Source: Defluviitaleaceae bacterium (lineage in GTDB: Bacteria; Bacillota; Clostridia; Lachnospirales; WRAX01). Taken from it: a stretch of DNA of 51,858 nucleotides. The notes under the pieces are model-generated. The model ran no database searches. It had not been told where the DNA came from and saw nothing but the letters and a program-made list of their open reading frames with translations. Positions 51,748-51,858 of this stretch are shown piece after piece. Position numbers and translations under genes: made by a program. How positions within the stretch are numbered: position 1 is the stretch's first letter; each line of letters begins with the position of its first letter. Location of the stretch: the NCBI GenBank assembly GCA_009780415.1, contig WRAC01000016.1, positions 1 to 51,858 of the forward strand, in the 5' to 3' direction.

Positions 51748-51858
51748 CTAAGACGCTTGAATATTTGCGAGGATTTTTGTTGCAAGGCTAGGAACGAAAA
51801 ACCGCGCGTACCCCATGGCGCTTGCGCCGTCAGTTATTAGCGGAGCGGCAAAGGTACG
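51748..51858 (-). CDS. C-terminus of an unidentified upstream gene (partial)
   Basis: The minus strand is open from the right edge to TAG at 51748-51750, giving 36 residues that read LITDGASAMGYARFFVPSLA then TKILANIQAS. Composition is that of a real coding region, and its stop lies 18 nt before the namZ start, an operon-like gap. I do not recognise the family; more sequence to the right is needed to name it. Confidence 0.5.
   Translation of the reverse strand, partial: RTFAAPLITDGASAMGYARFFVPSLATKILANIQAS

Noticed and set aside
1-51858. CRISPR arrays, insertion sequences, prophage genes, integrase or toxin-antitoxin pairs
   Set aside because: None seen; no regularly spaced repeats, transposase or integrase motifs were found in the reading frames.

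Overview
The window is a gene-dense chromosomal segment of moderately high GC with Bacillota conventions: strong AGGAGG-type ribosome binding sites, 4-base ATGA overlaps and sigma-A promoters. Gene content points to an uncultured anaerobic Clostridia member that ferments amino acids and peptides. It has a selenocysteine-dependent glycine reductase (Stickland) operon, large oligopeptide uptake genes, the DarA/YaaR/HolB/RicT block, a PASTA kinase/phosphatase block and sporulation-type genes (SpoIVFB-like protease, PdaA-like deacetylase). No plasmid, phage or CRISPR signature was seen. The species cannot be named from the sequence.

Left part (1-20.8 kb, mostly + strand). The glycine reductase operon runs grdE (cut by the window edge), grdA (UGA = Sec44), grdB (UGA = Sec350), a small XRE regulator, then grdC and grdD fused into one 861-residue ORF. 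Next come a MerR regulator with its own 19-bp-spacer promoter, a class I aminotransferase, and a five-gene oligopeptide ABC transporter in which four of the five subunits carry extra sequence. A DUF3899 membrane protein leads into a redox operon (TlpA-like lipoprotein, a 48-residue CxxC microprotein, a membrane polyferredoxin). TldD/TldE follow. The logic fits peptide capture, amino-acid catabolism, and glycine reduction to acetyl phosphate.

Middle (20.8-34.5 kb). A NYN-domain protein is followed, on the minus strand, by darA-yaaR-holB-ricT-trmN6, the Bacillus yaaQ-yabB order without yabA. A TauE-type exporter, then holA-comEC-DUF951 and a low-molecular-weight phosphatase come next. An M50 protease, a polysaccharide deacetylase, a GNAT and a second peptide-binding lipoprotein complete the region.

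Right part (34.5-51.9 kb, almost all minus strand). A metY-NUDIX-Nei operon ends, on its upstream side, in two very small cysteine proteins and a 112-bp imperfect inverted repeat. A run of accessory enzymes follows (DJ-1/PfpI, alpha/beta hydrolase, DinB, ClbS-like). Then come the conserved rsmB-rlmN-stp-prkC-rsgA operon, tRNA-Leu(UAA) with a perfect promoter, and a probable muropeptide-salvage operon: NamZ exo-muramidase, GH4 6-phospho-beta-glycosidase and a BadF/MurK-like sugar kinase.

The points most worth a second look are the two recoded UGA codons, the grdC-grdD fusion whose junction and second linker look like captured repeat sequence, the enlarged peptide transporter (a roughly 360-residue insert inside one ATPase), the TlpA/CxxC-microprotein/polyferredoxin operon, and the NamZ/GH4/kinase salvage operon.
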